Source: Uranotaenia lowii
Lineage: Eukaryota; Arthropoda; Insecta; Diptera; Culicidae
Direction of reading: 5' to 3'
DNA length: 64,000 bases
Assembly (NCBI RefSeq): GCF_029784155.1
Contig: NC_073692.1
Location: 326,635,920-326,699,919 of the forward strand
Under the pieces are notes generated by a model. The model did not search any database. It was not told the DNA's origin and saw only the letters and a list, made by a program, of their open reading frames with translations. The position numbers were made by a program, and so were the translations under genes. Shown here in pieces: positions 1 to 10,134 of this stretch. The stretch's first letter is position 1. Every line of letters begins with the position of its first letter.

Positions 1-35
1 TGGCATGGGTTCGATTCCCATCTCGGTACTGGAGT
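1..35 (+). repeat. tRNA-like B-box remnant at window edge
   Basis: The first bases contain a Pol III B-box-like motif (GGTTCGATTCC, from about position 8), placed as in the T-arm of a tRNA. It is followed by AT-rich sequence with no terminator run. The 5' part lies outside the window, so this may be the end of a true tRNA or of a tRNA-derived SINE. The lack of a T-run just after it favours a SINE. Confidence 0.35.
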
Positions 36-281
36 TAAATGTTAATCTTAAATTTTCAACGTAATTAATTCAGTCTACAAAGCCTAAATCCGCATAGACG
101 ACGTATGTCTTTTAAACAGAGATACCGTCTGGTGCATCTGGTGCATCATGCAACAATTTTCAACTTCAATGGACTTCAAAAACATTATTTCCGCAGATAA
201 TCATACCGTTTGTACAAAAAAGTTTTAAAGATGATTGCACATAAAATTGAGGTAGTCTGAAAAATTATTGGTTGTGATGTA
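36..281. other. AT-rich stretch, no gene seen
   Basis: No coding motif, RNA gene or clear repeat was recognised between the tRNA-like remnant and the mariner element. Confidence 0.5.
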
Positions 282-1578
282 AAGTCTGCTTCATTTAATA
301 TTGGAACACAAACAATTGCGTGTAGTTCAGTCATTTATTAACGAATTCATAATTTGATTTTCATACTAATGTAGCATTTTCTTTACTCTTTCATAAAAAA
401 AATTAAAAAAATTATTCATTGCTGTTTCGAAGAAATTCTCGTACTTTTCCCGTAATACGGCACATTAGGCGGCGCACACCCTTTTCGTCCACCGTTTTGG
501 CGATTTGATTCCACCAGTTCTTCATTTGAGTCATGTTCCTTACAAGTTTTCCCTTTGCCTTAAGCCTCCGCTTCGTGATTGCCCAGTATTTCTCTATCGG
601 CCGGAACTGGGAGCAGTTTGGGGGGTTGAGGTCCTTCGGTATTACGCTGACCCCGTTCGTTGCGTACCATTCCATAACCGTTTTGCTGTAATGGCAGCTT
701 GCGAGGTCCGGCCGAAACATTACTGGACGGTCGTGGGCACGAATAAACGGCAGAATCCGTTTCTGTAGGCACTCTTTTTTGTAGACTTCTGATGTCATTG
801 TCTTGTCAGTGAGAAAGACTTTGGTTTTCTGTCCACAACTGCATATCCCCTGCCAAATCATGTACTTGCGGGCGAATTTATCCGCAAACACGAACTTAAA
901 TTTTGCAGGTACATCCCCCCGAGCCGTCGCCAAATAAAATTTTTGACCTGGGATTTGCCCAAAGTCCGCCTTCACGTAGGTCTCATCGTCCATCAGAATA
1001 CATCCGTCGAACTTGGTCAGCACTTGGTCGTACAGCTTTCGAGCACGGATTCTGGCCACATTGTTCTGCTTCAGCGTCCGATTTGGCTGTTTGCTGGCTC
1101 GGAATGACCTTATTCCTTCCCGGAGACGAATTCGTCGCACCGTACTGTGAGCGGTCTGGAACTTATTGGCCAAATCGCGGTCTGAAAGATTGGGATTCCT
1201 CTTGACGGCCTTGATGACTTTCCCACGCAGTTTCCGGTCGACAGTTCCACTCCGACGCTTCGAATGCGGCTTCCGAGCCGTCGTCAATGTTTCCTTGTAC
1301 TGCTTGATAACACGCCATACGGTATTTCTGGGCATTTTAAGCTGTTTAGCTAGCTTCTATCACAATGGATTTCCAAGAAAACTGTGCACAATTTGATCTC
1401 TCCGTTCGGCTTCCATGGCGGTTGTTTACAAAATGCTATCGTTTGGTGTTATGACATAAATACATGGTGAAAGGTAATGAATTTCCCGACACGTGGGTGT
1501 AAAAAGTTTCCAAATCCGTCCACTAGGAGCGCCACAATGAGCAAAAGAATTTGTTCCAATATTAAATGAAGCAGACTT
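282..1578 (-). mobile_element. ITmD37E-type mariner element, 1297 bp
   Basis: The ends form a 29-bp inverted repeat with no mismatch seen (280-308 and 1552-1580, counting the TA target duplication on each side). The element core is 282-1578. It encloses a DD37E transposase on the minus strand. TA target duplication, TIRs and total length all fit the Tc1/mariner superfamily, ITmD37E lineage, which is known from mosquitoes. The perfect TIRs suggest a fairly recent insertion, although the transposase is damaged at its N-terminus. Confidence 0.9.
412..1416 (-). pseudogene. ITmD37E transposase with broken N-terminus
   Basis: A 307-codon open frame (1335 down to 412) holds the second half of a helix-turn-helix region and the catalytic domain. 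The acidic triad is visible: the first D in LMDDETY, the second in RPDLASCH and the E in RPIEKYW. Exactly 37 residues separate the second D from the E, giving DD37E. The natural start is probably the in-frame ATG at 1416 (MEAERRDQIV...). Two adjacent in-frame stops (1360-1362 and 1357-1359) separate it from the open frame, and a few codons seem lost there. The catalytic core is otherwise uninterrupted. The locus is probably inactive unless translation restarts at 1335. Opposite-strand ORFs over this interval are shadows. Confidence 0.88.
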
Positions 1579-1580
1579 TA

Positions 1581-1985
1581 TTTGTTATGTCGTAATGCAT
1601 GAAGCACCAATTGCACTAGTTTTTGGCTTTGTTCGAATTAAATTTTATATTTTTTAAACCATAAATGTTTTTATAGAAAAAGCATGAGGGTTCAACAAAT
1701 GCAAATTCCAAAGAACGCGATGTTTGATAAAAATTTTCGAAAATTTGTAGCATCTTGTTCAAGTTTTCAAACAATCAAAAAAACGCACGGGCTTACAGCT
1801 TCAGAGATCTCTAGAATGATGATTTTACTCAATTTTCAGCTGGGTGCTGCAGTTTCTGCTTGCACGTTTTGATTTATTTTGCCAGTTATTAAAGCAAAAC
1901 GTGATACAAAATATAAAAAATACACTTTAAATACTATTCAATTCCCCGGATTCTCAAGATTACCCCCTGTAACCAATATCACCAA
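1581..1985. other. no gene seen
   Basis: An AT-rich spacer between the mariner and the satellite-like array. Only short chance ORFs are present. Confidence 0.5.
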
Positions 1986-2425
1986 GAAGTCAATCCCTTT
2001 CACTTGACGGGTCGAAAGTTGAAATCGGAGCTTAACTAATTTCTCGCGATACTAACACTAGTAGCTTGTACTAGCGAAATCGCGACACTATTTTTCGTCA
2101 TCTACAAGTCAAACCCTTTCACTAGAGGGGTCGCAAGTCTAAATCGGAGCTTAACTAATTTCTCGCGGTACTAACACTAGTAGCTTGTACTAGCGAACTC
2201 GCGACACTATTTTTCGTTACCTACAAGTCAAATCCTTTCACTTGACCGGTCGAAAGTGGAAATCGGAGCTCAACTAATTTCTCGCGGTACTAACACTAGT
2301 AGCTTGTACTAGCGATTTCGCGACACTGTTTTTCGTCACCTACAAGTCAAACCCTTTCACTAGAGGGGTCGCAAGTTGTAATCGAAGCTTATATAATTTT
2401 TCGCGGTAATAACACTAGTAGCTTG
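1986..2425. repeat. 119-bp tandem array (about 3.7 copies)
   Basis: The landmark TTCTCGCG recurs at 2041, 2160, 2279 and (degenerate) 2398, an exact 119-bp period. Each unit contains an ACTAGTAGCTTGTACTAGCG segment rich in short palindromes. Units alternate between two variants in the segment after CCTTTCAC: CTTGACSGGTCGAAAG in units 1 and 3, CTAGAGGGGTCGCAAG in units 2 and 4. This suggests a 238-bp higher-order dimer. Confidence 0.85.
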
Positions 2426-2850
2426 TCTCAGGTCTAAAGTCTCATGTCTCAGGTCTAAAGTCTCATGTCTCAGGTCTAAGCTTTCATGGCTCTTGTCTCA
2501 TACCTTAGGTCTCATATCTCATGTCTCATGCCCATTGTCTCATGTCTCATGTCTCAGGTCTCAGGTCTCAGGTGTCATGTCTTAAGTCTCAAGTCTCAGG
2601 TCTCATGTCTCAGGTCTCAAGTCTCGTGTTTTATGTCTTAGGTTTCTAGTCTCAGGTCTCAGGTCTAATGTCCCATGTCTTTGGTCTCATTCTTCAAGTC
2701 TCAGGTCTCATGTCTCAGATCTCAGGTCCCTGGACTTAGGTCTCAGGTGTCATGTCTAAAGTCACAGGTCTCATGTCTCTAGTCTACATTTTCAAGTCCT
2801 GGTCTCATGTCTCAAGTCTCAGGTCTCAGGTCTTAAGTGTCAGAACTTCA
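2426..2850. repeat. degenerate 7-bp tandem array (GTCTCAN)n
   Basis: About 425 bp consist of imperfect copies of GTCTCAG, GTCTCAT and GTCTCAA with scattered slips and substitutions. The array adjoins the 119-bp array directly. No coding potential is credible. Confidence 0.85.
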
Positions 2851-2870
2851 AAGCTGCAGAATTCGAATGG

Positions 2871-2975
2871 TCTTTTTTTACACGGTTTTCGGGAATTAAC
2901 ACGGTTTTTTTTACACGGTTTTCGGGAATTAACACGGTTTTTTTTTACACGGTTTTTTTTTACGCGGTACGTATA
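2871..2975. repeat. short tandem repeat with ACACGG and T-runs
   Basis: A unit containing TTTTTTACACGG, then TTTTCGGGAATTAACACGG, recurs about twice and then degenerates into shorter TTTACACGG copies. This is the third tandem family within 1 kb. Confidence 0.7.
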
Positions 2976-4428
2976 TCAGTGTAAAAAAAAACCTTACTGT
3001 ATATGACATCTGCAAAATTGATTTTATACAGAACATTACTTTACTTGCTTAATTATTTACTTGATAGTGGTTTGTGCATCTGTTTCACTTAGTAAGTAAT
3101 TGTTCCCATTCTGAAAATTCAACATTCCTGTATTTCCTGAAATCCTGTTCATGTGCGTTTTTCCAGGTAAAGCTTGGTCTACCACTTTTTCTGAAAGGCA
3201 TTTTATATTTGAGTGCTATCTTGAGGGGGCGCAATACATCCCTTCTTTTGATGTGGCCATTGTGGCATATTGTGAGGATATTAATATAGAGAAATGAATA
3301 TGAAATATTTATGTAAACAAATATATAAACAAAGTACCTACATTTCCTATAAATAATCATTACAATTAAAACATGTACCTCAAGATGCCACTAGGTAGCC
3401 TGAAAAAAGCTTTTTTTTACTTATATTCTTTTTTGGAATTCAAGCTCAAAGCTTATCTTAAATTAGCTGAAAAATTATAAGTTTATATTATAAATTAATC
3501 AATGTGGTAATAAAAACCGTCATCGTGCTTCAATAACTGCCATTTTATATTCAAACTACAATAGAACTACAGCATATGATACAATAAAGAACGACAATAA
3601 ATAAAGAAATGAATATGAATAACTATTATTTAAACAATCTGATGAGATGCTCGTTATAGCGATGTTACTGAAAAATAATGTTCGGTCAATTTAATTTTAT
3701 AATCGTTTATTTGGTGATAATGAGTAAATTTCTTTGGAATTTATTCATAAATTTATCTATATATTTACAGTATAAAATTACGATTTTATAGTTAAAATGT
3801 CAATGTTATAATATAATAAATATATAAAACATATAAATATAAATAAACAAAAATAAATATTAATAAAAAAATAAATCAATAAAAATAGATAAATATATAA
3901 AATATAAAATTATCGTTACAACCAGTGCTTTTCAGATTCCATAATCCCAAGCGTGGATCAGGAGAACGATTTCTATGTTGCCAATGGTTGTCTCTAACCA
4001 TTCTGATACATGAAGTAATGGTATGGATGAATATAAATAGGCATTAATAAGGATGAAAAATAAGAGCAAATAATTTAAATTTAAAACAATTTCAACAATG
4101 GTCGGAGGATCTGAAAGATAAATATTGTGAAATAAATTTTTATATTTTGCTGGCAAACGAAATAAAATACGTAAAGCTGTAAGATTTTAAAGATATTGAA
4201 ATTTGAATTGAATATAATTTATCTTTGGTAGTAAACTTTGATGTTCAATATAAATATGATACACAGCGATTTTTCTGAAACTATGTTAATAATGCATTGA
4301 TATAAGATACAGTAGGAAAGTTCCTAATTCAACAACAAACAAATAAGATATAATAGGGAAGAATCCTGCGGATGAAAATCGTGGGAAAGAACTAAATAAA
4401 ATAAATCAAAATTAAATAACGTCTACTT
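2976..4428. other. AT-rich intergenic stretch
   Basis: No gene was recognised. The region 3690-3915 is very AT-rich, with ATAAATA-type low complexity. A weak match to the SINE-like repeat seen at 12219 and 60990 lies at 3937-4010. Confidence 0.5.
3937..4010 (+). repeat. possible fragment of a SINE-like repeat
   Basis: CGTGGATCAGGAGAACGATT followed by GCCAATGGTTGTCTC resembles CGTGGCTCAGTAGAACAAGTT followed by GCCAATGGTTGCTAC in the fuller copy near 61130-61180. The match is short and degenerate. Confidence 0.35.
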
Positions 4429-4950
4429 TTAGGCGTTTATGAAACTGCTGTTCGATGTATAATACTTTGGCGGTAACTGATCAGTGAGTTTTGGGCGTAT
4501 CTTCACCATCACCAGATAGTGATCTGACTCGATGTTGGCGCCTCGACAGGATCTGACGTCGATGATGTCCGAGAAGTGCCGGCTGTCAATCAAAACGTGG
4601 TCGATCTGTGATTGCGTTTGGTACGGTGATCTCCAGGTGTACTTGTGTGGGAGGCGGTGCTGGAAAAAGGTACTACGTACGGCCATTCGTTTGGAGGCGG
4701 CGAAATCTATCAGTCTGAGGCCGTTTTCGTTGGTCAGCAGGTGCGCACTGAACCTTCCAATTGTCGGTTTAAATTCCTCCTCCTGGCCGACCTGAGCGTT
4801 GAAATCCCCGATGACGGCTGTAACGGCTGTATGTAGATGACGAAAAGCAACATAGAAAGAGGATCGCCTTGTCGTACTGAGCGCTGTATTTTGATTTCGT
4901 TGGATAATCTTCCGTTGATCAACATCCGTTTTGTGAAGGAAAACATTGAT
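4429..4950 (-). pseudogene. scrambled non-LTR retrotransposon fragment (RT piece before endonuclease piece)
   Basis: On the minus strand, 4946 to about 4840 encodes a reverse-transcriptase piece (NGRLSNEIKIQRSVRQGDPL, then SMLLFVIYIQPL). Just downstream, about 4820 to 4429, the sequence encodes the C-terminal half of an APE-type endonuclease: GDFNAQVG, then QIDHVLID and ESDHYLV. In intact LINEs the endonuclease precedes the RT, so this is a rearranged or composite remnant. The pieces are in different frames and neither is complete. The clade was not decided. Confidence 0.78.
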
Positions 4951-5972
4951 TGGAAAACTTGCCTGTGAAACTTATGTAACCTTTGTGAAATTCCGAAGAA
5001 GTTCTCTAAGTTTCACTACTGATAAATACTAGAATACTTTCCGTGCGCGGCAATAGAAACATTCAAAAATCAAGTGTACCAATGGTCGTGCACAACAAAA
5101 TTGATATTTTTTCCGCAACAGAACCTTCAAACTGTTCACTTTTTTTCACAATTGATTCATTATACAGCAACAGATAACTTAGGGACCCGTTTAGCTCACT
5201 TACTAAGGACAACAGATAAAATGGCATCCGACAAAAACGATGTTTGTTTTTATTTTTCCCTCAAAACGCAGAATAAATTTATTTTTTTTTTATTACAACT
5301 ATTTGGCTTAACCTCTGATACATAGCTGGCCAAGTGGGTATCGAAAATGATATTGCTGATCCACTCTTTTTTTCTATTTCTGCGATAGCTGATTTGGGCT
5401 CCCGTAGGGTACCACTGTAAAAAAAAATTACAGTATTCAAGAAAAAAATGAGCATTGTTCTACATAAGGATTATTTATCGACTGAAATTAAATCGGATGA
5501 ACAAGCGGAAAACATTTAAAGATGATTTAATAAAAAGTTGTCAAACAAACATGTATACCAAATATTATTATCGGATTATCTATTGTTTATAAAACAAAAA
5601 ATTGTGTTTGCCTTGAGCTTGGTCAATCAGCGGTCAAAATCACGGAAAAATGAATAATAAAAAAAAAACTGTTTGCGATGGGGTCAATCAGCGGACAAAT
5701 TCACGAAAAAAAAAGCTGTAGTTGTTTAGCCTTCCCATGCCGTTCGGGTCAATATGACCCGAAGCGCACTTTTAAAATCTCTTTATCATCATTCCAATAT
5801 ATTGAAGAACTTGGAATTTTGACAGACCAAGTATGTTCTATGAAAATAATGGTCAAATTAACGTCAAAAAATTGAAATTTGAGTTTTGAAAATCGGTTCT
5901 TTGGGAAATGAAATACAGCTAAGCAAAGCAAAAATTGGATATCGTTTTTTTAAAGATAGATTTTTCTCTACC
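4951..5972. other. AT-rich stretch with minor repeats
   Basis: No gene was recognised. Two imperfect direct copies of GGTCAATCAGCGGWCAAAWT lie at about 5619 and 5681. A 9-bp-arm palindrome (TTCGGGTCA-ATA-TGACCCGAA) lies near 5743-5763. The last five bases (5968-5972, CTACC) are the left target duplication of the LTR element that follows. Confidence 0.5.
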
Positions 5973-6191
5973 TGTGGTGATACGAGACTACAAGATATAG
6001 AGAAACCATAGCTGTGAGAACAACCTGAACATGACGACATCTCAAGTAGAGAGAGTCATGGTTCAATCTGGACAAGCAATCATAATAACACGCGGAATAG
6101 TTATGCGCGTTTGTGAAATGTAATTATGAGGAACTCAAGTGATTCCTCAGTGTGCAAAGTGCTACTTGTGGACGAATCGGAGGGTACCACA
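5973..6191 (+). repeat. left LTR, 219 bp
   Basis: Direct repeat with TG...CA ends, identical by eye to 9911-10129. It is the 5' LTR by the position of the primer-binding site and should contain the promoter. No TATA box was assigned. Confidence 0.92.
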
Positions 6192-6193
6192 AA

Positions 6194-6211
6194 TTGGCGA
6201 CGAGGATGGGA
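6194..6211 (+). promoter_or_regulatory. putative tRNA primer-binding site
   Basis: TGGCGACGAGGATGGGAT starts 2 nt after the 5' LTR and begins with the expected TGG, the complement of a tRNA CCA end. The first 13 nt after the LTR (AATTGGCGACGAG) are identical to the same position in the RT-less element at 35343-37112. The tRNA species was not identified. A splice-donor-like CAGGTAAGA follows shortly downstream. Confidence 0.7.
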
Positions 6212-6501
6212 TCCAGGTAAGACTAATAAAATCAAATTGATTCGTGTGCGGATATTTTCCGGATTGTGTTATCCGAAGACGGCTGAGACCAAGATGGTCC
6301 ATCTTGTTGTGCGGTTGTTTTCCTAGAATGACGACGCGCTGATTATTTTAATGTGAAATGGTATTTCGAAATAGTTGAGAAAACTTAACAAGTGGTTTCT
6401 ATGTTTGGCACGCTATGTGGTTTCGTGCAGGAAGGTCTGGTTTCTGCGTACCCTGTGGATTAAATCTGATGATCGTGAGTGTTATGTTCATGCGGAACAG
6501 T

Positions 6502-6845
6502 GGCCAGTACCGTGGGTACTGTGCAGGGCATCAGGTTCATGTTGTCTATCGATGTGTTTATCGCACATAAATTGGCCGGTACCGTGGGTACCGTGCAGGG
6601 TGGCAGGAATTATCCTGTGAGAGATCTGGGCCCGACGTTAGTCCGGCAGATCTGTTGGCCAGTACCGTGGGTATTGTGCAGGGTGACAGGAATTATCCTG
6701 TGAGAGGTCTGGGCCCGACGTGAGTCCGGCAGATCTATTGGCCAGTACCGTGGGTACTGTGCAGGGTGACAGGAATGATCCTGTAAGGTCTGGGCCCGAT
6801 TATAGTCCGGCAGACCATTTGGCCGGTATCTTATACCGAGCAGGG
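6502..6845 (+). repeat. about 83-bp tandem array inside the LTR element
   Basis: GGCCRGTACCGTGGGTA recurs at 6502, 6574, 6657 and 6740, with a degenerate start at 6821, so spacing is 72 to 83 bp. Units share GACAGGAATTATCCTGTGAG (itself partly palindromic) and TCTGGGCCCGACGT. It lies in the leader, where it might affect packaging or termination. That role is inference. Confidence 0.85.
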
Positions 6846-8094
6846 CGATAGACAACTGAAATCGTGGAAACATTCTAACACGTGGTGGTGTTATGAATTT
6901 TCGCCAATACGTTGGGTACGGGTACGCAGAAAAGGCAGACGAGAAAAAAAAAACTAGGACGGTGCGTGATAGATGGTAAATCTCAGAGTTTCAGATTGGA
7001 AAACGCATTGAATTGCAAACGATTCTGTTGCGTCTGATATTCGTTGATCATTAAAAATGTCAACTTTCTTTTGATGAGCTCAAGAAAAAATTGTAACACA
7101 GATCGAATTTAAAATTGAACGTTCGTAAAAGAAATTTTGGAGAGATTTTCAGAAATGTACTGAAAACACTTTAGATGGCGAACTCTATCTCATAATGAGC
7201 TTGCTTATTGTAGCGAGTTTGGTTACAGAAGTCAGTTTTTGGAGTAACCTGGATTGTGGAAATTAAGGACGAGGCTTTATAGTTAGCCCTATGCAAAATC
7301 TTATTTGAACACCCAATTTCACTTTGCAAACCTTCGATCGTATGGATATTGGACGTTGATGTCATGAAAATAAAATATATTTCATTTACCAACCATTAGT
7401 TCAGCGTTCCAAGGGAGATTTGGAAGTTATTTGTTAACATAACCAGCGGATGTTAGATAATGCATAAGTTGTCCTGAAAACCGGATTAAGAAATGTAAGT
7501 CTGAGTGAAAAGTTCGATCTCCGGTCTGGTGAAAGGTTCTATCTCCGGTGAGTTTAGATTTCAAATTGAAAAACATATTTGAGCTGTTTTGATCGTGTAA
7601 CAGATTGCAGGTATTCTTATTGAAGATAAAAGGAATAACATAGGAGATGAAAAAAATGCATATTCTCTAACTTAAAATTTCTCAAACAGAATATTACCGA
7701 AATTGATGATCGATAGTTCGCAGGGTTTTGAGTTCTGAGGAGCCATTGTCGTGGTGAAGCGAAATTTTTTAGGGAGTGTGAAACGCAGATTGAGAGAGTA
7801 ATATAGTGCGGCCAAGAGGCGTATGTCCTGTCCGAGGATTGTTTGTTGGTGGTGGTATTAAGGACGAGCTTAACGGGGCTTTAAAAAAAAAAAAAACTTA
7901 CACTCACATATAGAACATCTCAGTGAAACTTCATGTTCCTTTGAAGAGATCTCTTTCAAGGATATAATGGTTTAGTGTTTGCTGCCTGGCAATTGGGTTT
8001 TTTTGCGTATAAGGAGGCACCTTGGTTGGCAAGCGTAAACTTTTCATTTCACAAGGGACACTCGTTCCAGCGTCGGAAATGCTTTATTGCCTTA

Positions 8095-9090
8095 CAGATT
8101 TTCTCTGAAGACACTGTTGCATTGGAATATTACGAACGATATCCAGCTCCGGAACCACAAGATTGTCTGCTGCATGACGATTGGGTTTCGGCTGTGGATG
8201 CTAGAGAGAATTCTCACCGGGGGTTATGACAACACGTTGATTATGGGGACTATGCAGACCTTTCCGGAGATCCGAGGTTCGGAAATGACAACGGTAAGTC
8301 ACCGGACTATGAACCATCGGGGGAACCACAAGCTGCTTGACTCGCCCGTTTGCTTGCCGACCGGGTGACTGTCTAGCGTGTACGCTCGTGCCGATTCACC
8401 AACTGTCAGTTTAACCCCATACACACAGGGAACACGAAAGGAAAGCATAAACTTACAATTCCCGGTCGTAGAACCAGTCAAGAGTTACATAGATTTCGTT
8501 GGACGAAGAGAAGGGAGTTTTCGCAAGCGCTTCCCAAGATCATGATACTTTGGGAAGGAAATGTAGCCAGTAATTCGGTCAAATGCTTTTCGTTGAGCAA
8601 GGGACACGAGCGGAGTGTGGATTGTATAGCGGCAAACAAAATTAAGATCAGAATCGCCACCGGTAGCTGGAATACTATACTGATGGTTTTATCCACTGAT
8701 ATCCGCAGCATGGCGATCAGCAACCAAAACAACCATCGACCACCAAACACCAAACGGCAGAAACTTGATCAGGGTAGTGTTCGGACACCAATTTTGACTC
8801 TGGCCTTTGGCCATCGGGAATGCGTTTCCGGGGTGCAGTGGATGGATAAAGACACCATAAAAAAATCGTTTCTGGTACTCAACGCGGTCAAATCAGAAAC
8901 TGCTGGACTCAAGTCGTTTTTCGATTTGAGCTATTCTCCTCTGAATGGGTTAATCATACGACCCTAAATCTAATCAGGTTACCATCATCAAAAGCACCAT
9001 CAATGTGCCCAATTGGTGTGCTGGAGCACTAGCAACGGGTATTCGTGTCGTGTCGGGAGCGTACGATAGTCGCGAAAATGAGGATGAATA
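8095..9090 (+). pseudogene. WDR12/Ytm1-like WD40 pseudogene captured in an LTR element
   Basis: WDR12 (yeast Ytm1) is a WD40 subunit of the PeBoW complex in large ribosomal subunit maturation. Recognisable blocks, in the expected order on the plus strand but in different frames, are [20 protein letters not shown] (about 8143-8205), [10 protein letters not shown] (about 8212-8245), the GHERSVDCIA and ATGSWNTIL blocks (8606-8690), RTPILTLAFGHRECVSGVQW (about 8779-8840), KSFFDLSYSPLNGLI (about 8911-8955), then YDP and VSGAYD (to about 9075). Frames shift several times, the stretch 8260-8540 is hard to align, and a WD blade is missing between VQWMDKDTI and the KSFFDL block. It is therefore a non-functional copy. 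No intron-like interruption was obvious, which fits a cDNA origin. The functional parent gene is not in this window. Confidence 0.82.
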
Positions 9091-9897
9091 ACTCGAGAGA
9101 GTTACCACCCTGAAAAAAAGATAGTTGCGTAAAATTGTGGGATTACCGCAGTAAGTGGGAGGGGTAGTAAGCGTTGCCTTGTAGCTTTTCTTTCAAGTTG
9201 CTTTCTTGACACGGAATAAAATAGGATTGCTTTCACTGATCTAAACGGAGGCTAGCGCGCTGATCCCAACATAGTACCTAGAAGGTTTTATGAAACATTC
9301 TCAACGTATAATATCCATCATACTGGAATGGACGGGGTGCTGGTGATAGTGTCAATTTTTGCGGGCCAACGAGATATGATCTGCATTACGAGACGAGGAG
9401 GAAAAAATGAAAGACTGAGCAGTTTTTTTTGAAAACTAAAAGAAGATGAGGAACGTTGTTTCTGTTCTTCTTACGTAGTTACATTGTAGTTAATTCGGCT
9501 AATGATGACACCGATCTTTCATACAACTTGTGGAAATTGGTTAAAGAGCATTCCATAACAAAAAAACAAAAAAAAGAACGGTATCGGTGAGACTGAGCGA
9601 ATGTTCGTTGATAGTTGGGATGTTTGACTCATGTATGGTTCTCATATAGGCGTCGCTTGCTTGAGCGTATTTGACGGTATTGCTAGGTTGGTACACTCGT
9701 CAGGGGAGTCGCAACAATCGCGATCGGCATCCATAAACTAGATAGTTCCTCTCATGGCCATGAAGCGGTTGTCCATCATGCGTATGGCATTTTGGGAGAT
9801 TCTTCGATTTAAGGACGCATAGAGGTTTTGCTGTGCTTCATGATGGTTGTGTTCGAATGTTTTGACTATAGCGAGAGATACTTATATTTCATTCTTC

Positions 9898-9910
9898 AAA
9901 GAAAGGGAGA
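9898..9910 (+). promoter_or_regulatory. polypurine tract
   Basis: A 13-nt all-purine run lies immediately 5' of the right LTR, the position expected for priming plus-strand DNA synthesis in an LTR retrotransposon. Confidence 0.75.
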
Positions 9911-10129
9911 TGTGGTGATACGAGACTACAAGATATAGAGAAACCATAGCTGTGAGAACAACCTGAACATGACGACATCTCAAGTAGAGAGAGTCATGGT
10001 TCAATCTGGACAAGCAATCATAATAACACGCGGAATAGTTATGCGCGTTTGTGAAATGTAATTATGAGGAACTCAAGTGATTCCTCAGTGTGCAAAGTGC
10101 TACTTGTGGACGAATCGGAGGGTACCACA
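9911..10129 (+). repeat. right LTR, 219 bp
   Basis: Matches the left LTR base for base by eye. It is followed directly by the CTACC target duplication. Identical LTRs imply a recent insertion. Confidence 0.92.
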
Positions 10130-10134
10130 CTACC

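Larger units (their letters stand above)
5973..10129 (+). mobile_element. non-autonomous LTR retrotransposon carrying a WDR12-like sequence
   Basis: Two 219-bp direct repeats (5973-6191 and 9911-10129) begin TGTGGT and end ACCACA. I found no difference between them by eye. A 5-bp target duplication, CTACC, flanks the element (5968-5972 and 10130-10134). A primer-binding site begins TGGCGACGAGG about 2 nt after the left LTR. A purine tract (AAAGAAAGGGAGA, 9898-9910) abuts the right LTR. The 3.7-kb interior has no recognisable gag, protease, RT, RNase H or integrase. It holds an 83-bp tandem array (6502-6845) and a decayed WDR12/Ytm1-like sequence (8095-9090) in the sense orientation. This is the structure of a non-autonomous element that captured a host transcript. 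It must depend on the enzymes of an autonomous relative. Confidence 0.92.

Noticed and set aside
1..35. A functional tRNA gene
   Set aside because: Only the B-box half is inside the window and no Pol III terminator run follows, so a SINE remnant is at least as likely.
505..1396. Plus-strand ORFs across the mariner
   Set aside because: They overlap the DD37E transposase on the other strand and show no motif of their own.
2426..2850. A CRISPR-like array
   Set aside because: The genome is eukaryotic, the unit is only 7 bp and there are no unique spacers.
4951..5972. Regulatory meaning of the TTCGGGTCA palindrome near 5743
   Set aside because: A single short palindrome in an AT-rich spacer with no nearby gene; no support for function.
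8542..8967. An active WD40 gene
   Set aside because: The 141-codon frame is only part of a WDR12-like protein, lacks a blade and is flanked by frameshifted pieces inside an LTR element.
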